Positions 8,732 to 17,878 of a DNA stretch of 64,000 bases are shown one piece after another. The notes beneath the pieces are model-generated. The model worked only from the letters and a program-made list of their open reading frames with translations, ran no database searches and was not told the DNA's origin. Numbering within the stretch: the stretch's first letter is position 1; each line of letters starts with the position of its first letter. Source of the stretch: Romboutsia_C sp015668195 (lineage in GTDB: Bacteria; Bacillota; Clostridia; Peptostreptococcales; Peptostreptococcaceae); the NCBI RefSeq assembly GCF_015668195.1, contig NZ_JADPFC010000001.1:1054001-1118000 (forward strand), read 5' to 3'. The translations under genes were made by a program, and so were the position numbers.

Positions 8732-9856
8732 CTATTTAAGTAAGTCTGCACTTATAACCATTCTTTGTACTTCACTTGTTCCTTCGTATATTTCAGTTAT
8801 TTTTGCATCTCTCATCATTCTTTCTATATCATATTCACGAGTGTATCCGTATCCTCCGTGAAGTTGAACTGCTTTAGTTGTAACTTCCATTGCTACTTCA
8901 GATGCATAAAGTTTTGCCATAGCAGCATCTACACTATATGGTTTACCTGCATCTTTTTTACTTGCAGCCTTATATACTAAAAGTCTTGCAGCTTCTATTT
9001 TAGTTTTCATATTAGCAAGTTCAAATTGAGTATTTTGAAACGCCGATAAACTTCTACCAAATTGCTTTCTTTCTTTTACATAATCAACTGTAACATCTAA
9101 TGCACCTTGTGCAATTCCTAATGCCTGTGCAGCTATTCCTATACGACCACCATCTAGTGTCTTCATAGCTATCTTAAATCCTTGTCCAACTTTACCTAAT
9201 AAGTTTTCTTTAGGTATTACACAGTTTTCAAATATAAGTTCACAAGTTGCAGAACCTCTTATACCAAGTTTTTTCTCTTTTTTACCTATTGTAAATCCTT
9301 CTGTTCCTTTTTCAACTATGAAAGCTGATATTCCACGAGTTCCTTTTGATTTATCAGTCATAGCCATAACTATATATATATCAGCAGGACCTGCATTAGT
9401 TATAAATATCTTAGTTCCATTTAATATATAATTATCTCCATCTAAAACTGCAGTAGTTTGTTGAGCCGATGCATCTGTACCTGCATTAGGTTCAGTTAAA
9501 CCAAAAGCACCTAATTTTTCTCCTTTTGCAAGTGGAACTAAAAACTTTTGCTTTTGTTCTTCTGTACCAAATTCATATATTGGATTAGCACCTAGTGATG
9601 TATGAGCAGATAAAATTACACCTGTAGTTCCACAAGCTTTTGAAAGTTCTTCAACAGCTAATGTGTATCCTAAATAATCTCCGCCTTCTCCACCATATTC
9701 TTTTGGAAAAGGTATTCCTAACATCCCGCATTCAGCCATCTTATCAACTGTTGCATATGGGAATTTTTCTTCTTCATCTATTTCATGAGCTATAGGAGCT
9801 ACCTCATTTACTGTAAACTCTCTATACATTTGTTTTAATAATTCATATTTTTCCAT
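8732..9856 (-). CDS. bcd: Butyryl-CoA dehydrogenase
   Basis: This acyl-CoA dehydrogenase of 374 residues reduces crotonyl-CoA to butyryl-CoA with electrons from EtfAB. The catalytic glutamate lies in the C-terminal IYEGTSEVQR motif (about E358), preceded by the MRDAKI helix. The family signatures AFGLTEPNAGTDA and QLHGGYGYTREYDIERMMRD are present. The usual length is about 380 residues. It is followed immediately by etfB and etfA, the arrangement of bifurcating Bcd-Etf complexes, and preceded by thlA, hbd and crt. Confidence 0.97.
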   Translation of the reverse strand: MEKYELLKQMYREFTVNEVAPIAHEIDEEEKFPYATVDKMAECGMLGIPFPKEYGGEGGDYLGYTLAVEELSKACGTTGVILSAHTSLGANPIYEFGTEEQKQKFLVPLAKGEKLGAFGLTEPNAGTDASAQQTTAVLDGDNYILNGTKIFITNAGPADIYIVMAMTDKSKGTRGISAFIVEKGTEGFTIGKKEKKLGIRGSATCELIFENCVIPKENLLGKVGQGFKIAMKTLDGGRIGIAAQALGIAQGALDVTVDYVKERKQFGRSLSAFQNTQFELANMKTKIEAARLLVYKAASKKDAGKPYSVDAAMAKLYASEVAMEVTTKAVQLHGGYGYTREYDIERMMRDAKITEIYEGTSEVQRMVISADLLK

Positions 9857-9886
9857 AAATATCTCCCCTCTTTTGAATACACTATA

Positions 9887-11071
9887 TTAGCATTTTTTTA
9901 TTATTAAACTAGTACCTTGTCCACCACCTATACAAAGTGTAGCAAGTCCTAGGTTAGCATCTTCTCTTTTTTGCATTTCATGTATTAAAGAAACTAATAT
10001 TCTACATCCACTAGCTCCCACTGGATGACCAAGTGCTATTGCACCACCATTTACATTTACTTTTTCCATATCAAAGTTTAATCCTTTTGATACTGATAAA
10101 GCTTGTACTGCAAAAGCTTCATTTGCTTCTATTAAGTCTATATCATCTAAGTTTAAGTTTGCTTTTTGAAGAGCTTTTTCTGTTGATGGAACTGGACCAT
10201 AACCCATTATAGATGGATCAACTCCTGCTGAAGCATAAGAAACTATACTTGCTAATGGTTTTAATCCTAATTCATCGCACTTTTCTCTACTCATAAGTAT
10301 AACCATAGCACTACCATCATTTATTCCAGATGCATTTCCTGCACTAACAGTTCCATCTTTTTTAAATGCTGGTCTTAATTTAGATAATCTTTCTAGAGTA
10401 GTATTATGCTTTGGATGCTCATCAGTATCAAATACAATAGGATCACCTTTTCTTTGTGGTATTAAAACCTCAACTATTTCATCCTTAAATCTATTGCTTA
10501 ATTGAGCTTGTTTAGCTTTCTCTTGACTTAAAAGAGCAAATTTATCTTGTTCTTCTCTAGTTATACCAAACTTTTCTGCTAAATTTTCTGCAGTTATCCC
10601 CATATGGTAATTATTAAAGGCATCTGTTAATCCATCATTTACTAAAGAGTCAACTATTTTATTATCCCCTAATCCATATCCATATCTACCTCTATTTAAT
10701 AAATATGGTGCATTACTCATACTTTCACATCCACCAGCAAGTACTACATCACAATCTCCAAGAGCTATAAATTGTGCTGCCATACTAACTGCTCTAAGTC
10801 CAGAACCACAAACTTTATTTATAGCAAGTGCTGGAGTTTCTACTGGGACATTAGCTTTTATAGCAACTTGTCTTGCTACATTTTGTCCAAGACCTGCACT
10901 TAATACATTTCCTATTAACACCTCATCTATTATTTCAGGATTTATATTAGCTCTTTTTATTGCTTCTTTAGCCGCTATACTTCCTAATTCTACAGAACTT
11001 ACATCTTTAAGTGCCCCACCTAAAGAGCCTATAGGAGTTCTAACTGCTGATACTATAACAACTTCTCTCAT
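9887..11071 (-). CDS. thlA: Acetyl-CoA acetyltransferase (thiolase)
   Basis: This 394-residue biosynthetic/degradative thiolase interconverts acetoacetyl-CoA plus CoA and two acetyl-CoA. All catalytic residues are visible: nucleophile C88 in NKVCGSGLRA, H349 in GHPVGASG and C380 in CIGGGQG. In the lysine pathway it consumes acetoacetyl-CoA made by AtoDA; with hbd and crt it can also feed the classical butyrate route from acetyl-CoA. A small TTGACA/TGTCAA hairpin lies just before its GGGAGG ribosome-binding site, which could modulate translation. The gap to hbd is 59 bp. Confidence 0.97.
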   Translation of the reverse strand: MREVVIVSAVRTPIGSLGGALKDVSSVELGSIAAKEAIKRANINPEIIDEVLIGNVLSAGLGQNVARQVAIKANVPVETPALAINKVCGSGLRAVSMAAQFIALGDCDVVLAGGCESMSNAPYLLNRGRYGYGLGDNKIVDSLVNDGLTDAFNNYHMGITAENLAEKFGITREEQDKFALLSQEKAKQAQLSNRFKDEIVEVLIPQRKGDPIVFDTDEHPKHNTTLERLSKLRPAFKKDGTVSAGNASGINDGSAMVILMSREKCDELGLKPLASIVSYASAGVDPSIMGYGPVPSTEKALQKANLNLDDIDLIEANEAFAVQALSVSKGLNFDMEKVNVNGGAIALGHPVGASGCRILVSLIHEMQKREDANLGLATLCIGGGQGTSLIIKKC

Positions 11072-11130
11072 ATTCTTCCTCCCTTGACAGTGTCAAATTT
11101 TTTTATTTATTTAATGAATTTTATAATTAA

Positions 11131-11973
11131 TTATTGATAATTATAAAATCCTTTTTTAACTTTTCTTCCTAATATTCCACCTCTAACCATTTTTTTAAGA
11201 AGTGGATGTGGTCTATATTTTGAATCCCCAAATTCACTATATAGTACTTCCATTATATTTAGGCATACGTCTAAACCTATAAGGTCACCTAACGCTAATG
11301 GTCCTATTGGATGATTTGCTCCTAATTTCATTGCATTATCTATATCTTCTGCACTTGCAATACCTTCTGCAAATATTCCTATTGCTTCATTTATCATAGG
11401 TACTAGAATTCTATTAACTACAAATCCTGGTGCTTCAGATACACTTACAGGAGTTTTATTTAATTGTTTACATAATTCAAATATTGTATTGTGGGTTTCT
11501 TTTGATGTTAGCATACCGTCTATTACTTCTATTAATTTCATAACTGGTGCTGGATTGAAAAAGTGCATTCCTATCACTTTTTCAGGTCTATTAGTGCTTA
11601 TTGATAGGTCTGTTATCGACAATGATGATGTATTTGTTGCAAATATTGTTTCTTCTTTACATATTTCATCTAGTTCTTTAAGTAATTGTTTTTTGATTTG
11701 TATATTTTCAACTATAGCCTCTATTACTAAATCACAATCTTTTGCTTCTTCTAATTCTACAGTTGAATTAAGTCTTTTTAATATTTCATTTTTTTCTTCA
11801 TGTTTTATCTTCTCTTTTGCTACTTTTCTTTCTAAACTTTTTGTTATTAACTTAATCCCTTTTTCTATACTGTCATTGTTTAAATCTCTAAGTATTACTT
11901 GATGTCCATTAGATATAAGTACCTCTGCAATACCACTTCCCATAGTACCGCTTCCTATTACCATTATTTTCAT
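11131..11973 (-). CDS. hbd: 3-hydroxybutyryl-CoA dehydrogenase
   Basis: The 280-residue NAD(P)-dependent enzyme reduces acetoacetyl-CoA to 3-hydroxybutyryl-CoA. The Rossmann dinucleotide motif GSGTMGSGIAE is at residues 7-17, and the active-site histidine-containing IGMHFFNPAPVMKLIEVI segment lies near residue 138. The C-terminal domain includes PGFVVNRILVPMINEA. It lies 12 bp after crt. It is not needed for lysine degradation itself, so its presence shows the operon also serves the acetyl-CoA to butyrate route. A 12-bp inverted repeat (11118-11149) straddles its stop codon. Confidence 0.97.
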   Translation of the reverse strand: MKIMVIGSGTMGSGIAEVLISNGHQVILRDLNNDSIEKGIKLITKSLERKVAKEKIKHEEKNEILKRLNSTVELEEAKDCDLVIEAIVENIQIKKQLLKELDEICKEETIFATNTSSLSITDLSISTNRPEKVIGMHFFNPAPVMKLIEVIDGMLTSKETHNTIFELCKQLNKTPVSVSEAPGFVVNRILVPMINEAIGIFAEGIASAEDIDNAMKLGANHPIGPLALGDLIGLDVCLNIMEVLYSEFGDSKYRPHPLLKKMVRGGILGRKVKKGFYNYQ

Positions 11974-11984
11974 GATATTTCCCC

Positions 11985-12788
11985 CTATAATGAACTACTT
12001 ACTTTTTTATCACAATGTATATTAAATTTTGGATCTCTTTTTTCTAAAAATGCACTCATACCTTCTTCTTGGTCATAACTTGCAAAGCATAGCCCAAATA
12101 GATAGCTTTCTAGATTTATAGCATTATCTATATCTATTTCATAACCTTTATTTATTGCATTTTTAGCATATCTTACGGCAAGTTGACCTTTAGATGCAAT
12201 AAGCTTTGCCATATCTATACACTCTTCTAGTAAAGTTTCATGTGATGTAACCTTATTTACTAGATTTATGTTTAATGCATCTTCTGCTTTTATTATTTGT
12301 GCACTATATATAAGTTCTTTAGCTTTCCCTATTCCTACTATTCTAGATAACCTTTGAGTTCCTCCAAATCCAGGTAATATACCAAGGTTGACTTCTACTT
12401 GCCCAAATTTTGCTTTTGTGCTTGCTATTCTAATATCACAACTCATAGCAATCTCTAATCCTCCACCTAAGCAAAATCCATTTATTCCCGCTATTATAGG
12501 TTTCTCACAGTTTTCTATTTTTCTAAATAATTCATTTCCAGTTTTTGAAAACCTTCTTGCTTCTTCAAAATTCATATCTTTCATAGCTTCTATATCTGCC
12601 CCTGCTACGAAAGCCCTTCCTTGACCTGTTATTATACCTACATAAATTTCCTCATCTTTTTTGATGATATCAATAGCTCTATCTAATTCTTTTAGTACTT
12701 CTTCATTTAAAGAATTCAAATATTCTTCCCTAGCTATCTTGATTATGTATATATTCCCCTCTTTAGTGCAGATTAAATTTTTAAACAT
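11985..12788 (-). CDS. crt: Crotonase / enoyl-CoA hydratase
   Basis: This 267-residue crotonase-fold enzyme dehydrates 3-hydroxybutyryl-CoA to crotonyl-CoA. The oxyanion-hole segments AGADIEAM and GFCLGGGLEIAMSCDIRIA are present, as is the LGILPGFGGTQRL motif with the catalytic glutamate just before it (QVEVNLG). It is the first gene of the long minus-strand operon running to kamC and is preceded by 613 bp without a gene. The name crt is chosen over general enoyl-CoA hydratase because hbd, thlA and bcd-etfBA follow. Confidence 0.94.
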   Translation of the reverse strand: MFKNLICTKEGNIYIIKIAREEYLNSLNEEVLKELDRAIDIIKKDEEIYVGIITGQGRAFVAGADIEAMKDMNFEEARRFSKTGNELFRKIENCEKPIIAGINGFCLGGGLEIAMSCDIRIASTKAKFGQVEVNLGILPGFGGTQRLSRIVGIGKAKELIYSAQIIKAEDALNINLVNKVTSHETLLEECIDMAKLIASKGQLAVRYAKNAINKGYEIDIDNAINLESYLFGLCFASYDQEEGMSAFLEKRDPKFNIHCDKKVSSSL

Positions 12789-12892
12789 ATCTTTTCCATC
12801 CTTATATCCTATTTACTAATAGTAACACAGATGTCTTATTCCCTCTCTTAGCTATTTACTACTTTAGTAATTTATAATTGTAGTTTTCAACT

Positions 12893-13310
12893 AAATATTT
12901 CCTTATGCTTTTAATATTCTGCATTTATTTCTATATTCCTTCTTTTATTTTTATTTTTTTACATTTTTTTAATTTATAGCTAAAATTTTAGGATAAATAT
13001 TTTCTTATGTTTATTATATTATATATTTATTTCTATATCCCTTCTTTTATTTTTATTTTTTTACATTTTCTTTTTATATTATATAATATTCTACTTTATT
13101 CTTCATATTCCTTCTTTATATTTTACATTTTTTGTATATTATTTTTTTTATATATAAATCAGCATTACATATACTTATAATTATTCATAAGCATAATTTG
13201 TTATTAATCAAAAATTTTTATCCTAACGTTTGTTAATAAATTTTACATATATTATTTTTATTATATAAATATTCTTTACTTTTTCTTAGACTCCTTCTTT
13301 TTTATAAAAA
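12893..13310. repeat. Repeated AT-rich motif in the 613-bp gap upstream of crt
   Basis: The gap between nhaC and crt holds no gene I can support. It carries a motif repeated about four times, which on the crt strand reads roughly AAAATAAAAGAAGGAATATAG followed by AAATAAA and AGAATATT. The ccttc cores are at 12938, 13040, 13110 and 13293. The first two copies share about 75 bp of close similarity, including AATGTAAAAAAATAAAAATA. Each resembles a ribosome-binding site without a following gene, although the copy nearest crt could start a 21-residue peptide at an ATG. The crt promoter must also lie here, but no clear -35/-10 pair stands out. Confidence 0.55.
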
Positions 13311-13365
13311 TTTGTCATATAAAGTTTAAAAATAGATTTTTTTTGAAAATTTTCTATTAATACGA

Positions 13366-13397
13366 AAGAGGCTAATCTTTAATTAAGATAGCCTCTT
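13366..13397 (-). terminator. Terminator downstream of nhaC
   Basis: The hairpin AAGAGGCTA..TAGCCTCTT with an inner TCTT/AAGA extension lies 4 nt past the nhaC stop. The following U-run is short (UUUCG), so termination may be partial. It separates the kal2-nhaC unit from the crt operon. Confidence 0.7.
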
Positions 13398-13401
13398 ATG
13401 T

Positions 13402-14844
13402 TTATAGTATACCTTTTTCTATTTCTTCTTTAACTTTTTTCATTTCTTCTTGAGGTAAATTTTCTATAGTTATACCGGTAGATGCATATATTAAAGATAT
13501 TATAGGATTTATTAAGTTTAAAAATGCAAATGGTAAATAAGCAAATGGATGAATTCCTAAAGTTACCCACATATAAGCACCACATGTATTCCATGGGATA
13601 AGTGGTGATGTTAGTGTTCCACTATCTTCTAGTGCCCTTGATAAATTCTTTGGATGATATCCTCTTTTTCTATATTCATTTTTATACATTCTTCCTGGTA
13701 AAACTATTGATAGATATTGATCTCCAGTAGCTAAATTTACTCCTATACAAGATACTATAGTAGCTAAAACTAATCCAAAAGAACCTTTTGCAAATTTTAA
13801 AAGTGCACTTGATAGTGCCTCTAGCATTCCAGTTTTTTCAAGTAATCCTCCCAAACTAAGTGCACATAATATAAGTGAAACTGTCCACATCATGGAATCA
13901 AGACCACCACGACTTAATAATGCATCAACGTCAGCTACTCCTGTTTCTGATACATATCCATAATGAGCAGCTCCTACTATATCAGTTAAGTTAGATCCTT
14001 GACAAAAATATGCAAATATTGCCCCTAGTAGTGTTCCTATTAATAATCCTGGTATGGCTGGTACTTTACATATAACAAGTATTATTACTAAAATAGGTGG
14101 TATAAATAGTATCGGTGATAAAGTATTATATGAATCACTAAGTGTACCTCTTATAAGTTCAATGTTTGCCATATCAAGTTCTTTACCTGCATATTTCATA
14201 CCTATTATTCCATAAAGTATAAGTGCTATTATAAGTGCTGGTCCTGTAGTGTATATCATGTGTTTTATATGTTCAAATAACTCTGCTCCTGCCATTGCTG
14301 GCGCTAAGTTTGTAGTATCTGAAAGTGGTGACATTTTATCTCCAAAATATGCTCCAGATATTATTGCTCCTGCTACAAGCGGAGCCGGCATTCCAAGACC
14401 TTGACCTATACCAATAAGCGCAATTCCAACAGTTCCTGCTGTAGTCCAAGATGAACCAGTAGCAAGTGATACTATCGCACATATTATTGTAGTTGCTGGT
14501 AAGAATATTGCTGGTGATAATATTTCAAGACCCCAATAAATCATTGATGGTACTGTTCCACTTAATATCCATGTTCCTATAAGTGTACCTACTATCATAA
14601 GTATAAGTATTGCCTGCATTGCCATTTTTATAGTTTCAAGTATTGTTCCCTCTAACTCTTTCCAGCTAAATCCTAGTCTAAATATTCCAACACAACCTAC
14701 CATAAGTGAACCTATTATAAGTGGTATGTGTGGATCAGCATCGAGTTCTATCAATGAATATGCTAATACTATAACTAAAAGTATTAATGGTATTATAGAT
14801 TCTATAAGAGTTGCTTTTCTCTGGGTTTTTGGGTTTGCTTTCAA
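13402..14844 (-). CDS. nhaC: NhaC-family Na+/H+ antiporter-like transporter
   Basis: This is an integral membrane protein of 480 residues with about 11-12 hydrophobic segments. NhaC-type features are LATGSSWTTAGTVGIALIGIG, GAYFGDKMSPLSDTTNLAPAM and the later INLATGDQYLSIVLPGRM-like repeat with the charged DSGTLTSPLIPWNTC loop. Family members exchange Na+ for H+, and some exchange organic acids (MleN). Given its place with a kal paralogue beside the lysine operon, it could exchange sodium or move an amino acid or an end product; the substrate is not visible. A perfect CodY box lies 42 bp upstream of its start. Confidence 0.85.
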   Translation of the reverse strand: MKANPKTQRKATLIESIIPLILLVIVLAYSLIELDADPHIPLIIGSLMVGCVGIFRLGFSWKELEGTILETIKMAMQAILILMIVGTLIGTWILSGTVPSMIYWGLEILSPAIFLPATTIICAIVSLATGSSWTTAGTVGIALIGIGQGLGMPAPLVAGAIISGAYFGDKMSPLSDTTNLAPAMAGAELFEHIKHMIYTTGPALIIALILYGIIGMKYAGKELDMANIELIRGTLSDSYNTLSPILFIPPILVIILVICKVPAIPGLLIGTLLGAIFAYFCQGSNLTDIVGAAHYGYVSETGVADVDALLSRGGLDSMMWTVSLILCALSLGGLLEKTGMLEALSSALLKFAKGSFGLVLATIVSCIGVNLATGDQYLSIVLPGRMYKNEYRKRGYHPKNLSRALEDSGTLTSPLIPWNTCGAYMWVTLGIHPFAYLPFAFLNLINPIISLIYASTGITIENLPQEEMKKVKEEIEKGIL

Positions 14845-14885
14845 AATATTTCCCCCTTATTTTTATATTTTATTAATCCATATTA

Positions 14886-14900
14886 AATTTTCTGAAAATT
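14886..14900. promoter_or_regulatory. Perfect CodY box upstream of nhaC
   Basis: AATTTTCTGAAAATT matches the CodY consensus AATTTTCWGAAAATT at all 15 positions and is fully intergenic, between kal2 and nhaC. CodY represses nutrient-scavenging and amino-acid genes when branched-chain amino acids and GTP are plentiful, so repression of nhaC in rich conditions is expected. Confidence 0.8.
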
Positions 14901-15036
14901 ATACCAATTTTTAGTTAGTTTTTAGTATATTCCTATATAATATTTTAATATATACCTCAACGTTTCATTTTCCCTTATAACTTATGAATTCTATATTTAC
15001 AGACTTTAATAAAATTTATCTGACTAATTTATATTT

Positions 15037-15420
15037 TCATCTATTTTTTTGTTTATCTTTAGGAACTACACAAGTTCCACTAGCCTTGCATACAACTATA
15101 GGTCTTAGTAACACCTCTCCTGATGAATTATTTATGCCTGATACTGATTGTATAACCTTTCTAGCTTCAAAATTCATTTTTCTAGATGTGGTTCCAAAAG
15201 ATATTAATTCTCCACTAACCTCTATATAATCTCCTGCATATACAGGTGCTAAAAACTCTATATTATCGTAAGCCCTAAATAAGCCTTCATCCCCATCATG
15301 CTTTATAAGTATTTCTGCGGCTGCATCTTTAAATAATTTAAGTATCTTTGAACCATCTACTAAGTTTTTGCCATAATTAGCATCATTTGTCCCTATTCTA
15401 ACTCTTATTAAAGACTTCAT
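15037..15420 (-). CDS. Second Kal-like (3-aminobutyryl-CoA ammonia lyase family) protein
   Basis: This 127-residue protein is closely related along its whole length to Kal at 6337-6717. It shares the NLVDG, DGDEGLF, EFLAPVYAGDYIE, SRKM.FEARKVI and PIVVCKASGTCVVPKDKQ blocks. One visible difference is H15 of Kal (NDAHYG) replaced by asparagine (NDANYG). It has a good AAGGAAGGGGA ribosome-binding site and is followed, after a 192-bp gap, by nhaC. It may be a redundant lyase, or one for a different 3-amino acyl-CoA; nothing in the sequence decides this. Confidence 0.8.
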   Translation of the reverse strand: MKSLIRVRIGTNDANYGKNLVDGSKILKLFKDAAAEILIKHDGDEGLFRAYDNIEFLAPVYAGDYIEVSGELISFGTTSRKMNFEARKVIQSVSGINNSSGEVLLRPIVVCKASGTCVVPKDKQKNR

Positions 15421-15543
15421 TAACTCGTCCCCTTCCTTAATTTAATTTTTGACCTTTAATAAATACTATGAAATAGACTTAGGCATATATTACATAAACA
15501 ACTATATATTAATTTGTAAAAGATACTACTTTTGTAATATGTA

Positions 15544-15585
15544 AAAAAGCACTAAAAATCATAATTATAATTTTTAGTGCTTTTT
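15544..15585. terminator. Bidirectional terminator after the DUF389 gene
   Basis: AAAAAGCACTAAAAAT pairs perfectly with ATTTTTAGTGCTTTTT around a 10-nt loop. With A and T tracts at both sides it can act in either direction; it starts 2 bp past the stop of the minus-strand DUF389 gene. Confidence 0.88.
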
Positions 15586-15587
15586 AT

Positions 15588-16943
15588 CTATTGATTTAAT
15601 TCTTTATTAATGCCTTCTTTTTTATATTTATTGTCAACTTTAGATTCTTTTTCAGTAGAAATCATTTGTACATAAACTTTGACCCTATCCTCTTTAGTTC
15701 TAGCTTTAAACCAGTTTTCTATAGTATGTATACTTTCAGTTAAGGTTTCATCATTGGTATATAGTATAAGTACTGGTACTTCTTTTGAACTATTAGTATC
15801 ACTAGTTACATATCCTGAGTATACCTCTTTTATCTGAGGATAAATAACCTTTATTTCTTTTGATATTTCTTGTACATTTATATCTTCTTTTATGTCTCCT
15901 GACTTATTAGATACATTATTATCTTTTATAAATGTATTGTTTTGATTTTTTATATCAGATATGTACTTTTCTATGTCAGATATGCTTCCCTCATCTTGCT
16001 TTATTATTAAATCCATATCTTCAAATCCATAATTATGTAAATTATTTTCTAAAGTTTTAAATTTATTTCTTGATATTTTTTCTCCAATTAATGCTAAAGT
16101 TATAGTGTTATTTTTTGTATTTATGCTTTTTTCTATTACATATTGATCTTTTAATTCTGCATTAATAAAAGCGTCTAAATTACTTTCATCTATTGTTTCT
16201 TGTATCATATTAAGTGCAGAAAATACGCTAGGTATCATAACTATTACAGCTGTAATTAATATAATTCTTTTAACCTTGTGTTGTTTTTCATCATCTAAAT
16301 TAGTTCTAGCTGGTAAATTTAATGCTTTTGTAACTATAAAAGTTGATGTTATTATAAAAAAGCAATTAATAAAAAATAAATATCCTGCACCAAGAAATAT
16401 ATGATAATTTTTAGTAGCAAGTCCATATCCTGCTGTACAAAGTGGTGGCATAAGTGCAGTGGCTATAGCTACTCCCGGTATTACGTTACTAATTTTATTA
16501 CGAGTTAGCCCAACCATTCCTGCTATACCACCAACAAAAGCTATTATAACGTCCCATATAGTTGGACTAGTCCTTGCTAATATTTCACTACCTGCTGTTG
16601 TTATTGGTGTTATTGAGAAATATAATGTAGATGTTATTATACTTATAAAAACTGATATTGTTAGTATTTTAAAGGCTTCTTTTAATAACTTTAAATTATA
16701 AGTACCTACACCATAGCCTATACCTATGATAGAACCCATAAGTGGTGATATAAGCATAGCACCTATTATTACTGCAGTAGAATTCATATTAAGTCCAACA
16801 GATGCTATTATTATTGCACATATTAGTATTATAAAGTTTGCACCATGTACATTCATTCCTTCTAATATATTTTCATGTATCTCCTCATTGGTGGCTTGAT
16901 TTCTAGTAAATTCATATATAAAATTTTCTTTACTAAATTTCAT
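15588..16943 (-). CDS. DUF389 (TIGR00341) membrane protein
   Basis: The 451-residue protein starts with a short cytoplasmic segment followed by about seven closely packed membrane helices (residues 35-235). The characteristic DUF389 strings are VIIGAMLISPLMGSIIGIGYGVG and GVAIATALMPPLCTAGYGLA. A hydrophilic C-terminal half (residues 255-451) has a BON/OsmY-like alpha-beta look and probably lies outside the membrane core. The family function is unknown. It has its own terminator just downstream and is not obviously in an operon; the methyltransferase gene ends 127 bp upstream on the same strand. Confidence 0.88.
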   Translation of the reverse strand: MKFSKENFIYEFTRNQATNEEIHENILEGMNVHGANFIILICAIIIASVGLNMNSTAVIIGAMLISPLMGSIIGIGYGVGTYNLKLLKEAFKILTISVFISIITSTLYFSITPITTAGSEILARTSPTIWDVIIAFVGGIAGMVGLTRNKISNVIPGVAIATALMPPLCTAGYGLATKNYHIFLGAGYLFFINCFFIITSTFIVTKALNLPARTNLDDEKQHKVKRIILITAVIVMIPSVFSALNMIQETIDESNLDAFINAELKDQYVIEKSINTKNNTITLALIGEKISRNKFKTLENNLHNYGFEDMDLIIKQDEGSISDIEKYISDIKNQNNTFIKDNNVSNKSGDIKEDINVQEISKEIKVIYPQIKEVYSGYVTSDTNSSKEVPVLILYTNDETLTESIHTIENWFKARTKEDRVKVYVQMISTEKESKVDNKYKKEGINKELNQ

Positions 16944-17070
16944 AAATTTCCTCCTAAGCTATATAATGTCCTATTTAATATATTTAAATTTACTATATTA
17001 TGGTACAATTTGCAAGTAATTAGATTTCTAATATATATTTTATATATTATATATGCTTATGTTATATTAT

Positions 17071-17838
17071 TTATAATTTTATTGCCTTCGTAGCTATATA
17101 AGTATCTATATATTTTCCTAATATATCATCTTCTATTTTATCTTCATAAAATCCACATATTACAAAACCGGCTTCAATTTGACCGCCTATTTGACTATAA
17201 AGTGTATGTCCAAACTCTAAAGGTTCTTTATTTTTTATAAATTCTTCTAGTTTTTCCTTTGGTAGTTGATTTATATCTGAATAAGGTATAGTATTTGATA
17301 CTATTAAGTTCCCCTTTTCCCATTCGCATAAGTCAAATATATATACTATAGGATTTGTAAATCCAGCTACTAATACGCCATCCTTTTTAAGTATCCTGTA
17401 GCACTCTTTCCAAATCTTTTCTATATTATCTATAAATGTATTTGATACTGGATGAAATATAAAATCAAAGCTTTCATCCTCAAATCTTGATAAATCTCTC
17501 ATATCACCTTGTTCTAAATCTATTTTAAGATTATCTCTTTTACTTACAAACTCATCTCTTAATAGCTGTTCTTTGCTATTATCAAATACTGTTACCTTTG
17601 ATCCTAATGCAGAAAATATTGGTCCTTGTTGTCCTCCACCACATGCTAGACAAAGTACCTTTTTACCCTTTATATTCCCTATCCACTCTTTAGGTACTAA
17701 TTTTGTTGGTGTTAACAATAGTTTGTATTCACCGTTTCTTGCTTTATCTACATCTTCGCTACTTACAGGCATTGTCCACTTATTTCCTCTTTTAACTTCA
17801 TTATCCCATGCATTACTATTATATTTTAATATATCCAT
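17071..17838 (-). CDS. Class I SAM-dependent methyltransferase
   Basis: This 255-residue protein has the SAM-binding motif I KKVLCLACGGGQQGP (about residues 59-73), an acidic motif II (VTVFDNSKEQL), and the post-motif LEQGDMRDLSRF..FDFIFHPVSNTFI, giving a Rossmann methyltransferase fold of the UbiE/BioC type. The N-terminus NSNAWDNEV and the W(T)MPVS segment are typical of a common clostridial subgroup of unknown substrate. Its leader contains a set of overlapping palindromes (17879-18000) that also serve the end of oadB. The target molecule cannot be told from the sequence. Confidence 0.88.
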   Translation of the reverse strand: MDILKYNSNAWDNEVKRGNKWTMPVSSEDVDKARNGEYKLLLTPTKLVPKEWIGNIKGKKVLCLACGGGQQGPIFSALGSKVTVFDNSKEQLLRDEFVSKRDNLKIDLEQGDMRDLSRFEDESFDFIFHPVSNTFIDNIEKIWKECYRILKKDGVLVAGFTNPIVYIFDLCEWEKGNLIVSNTIPYSDINQLPKEKLEEFIKNKEPLEFGHTLYSQIGGQIEAGFVICGFYEDKIEDDILGKYIDTYIATKAIKL

Positions 17839-17878
17839 TGATAGTTCTCCTTCATTCTAGTTATTTATAATTTCTATA

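Noticed and set aside
12893..13310. CRISPR-like repeat array upstream of crt
   Set aside because: Repeats are irregularly spaced, degenerate and AT-rich, with no unique spacers of even length and no cas genes.
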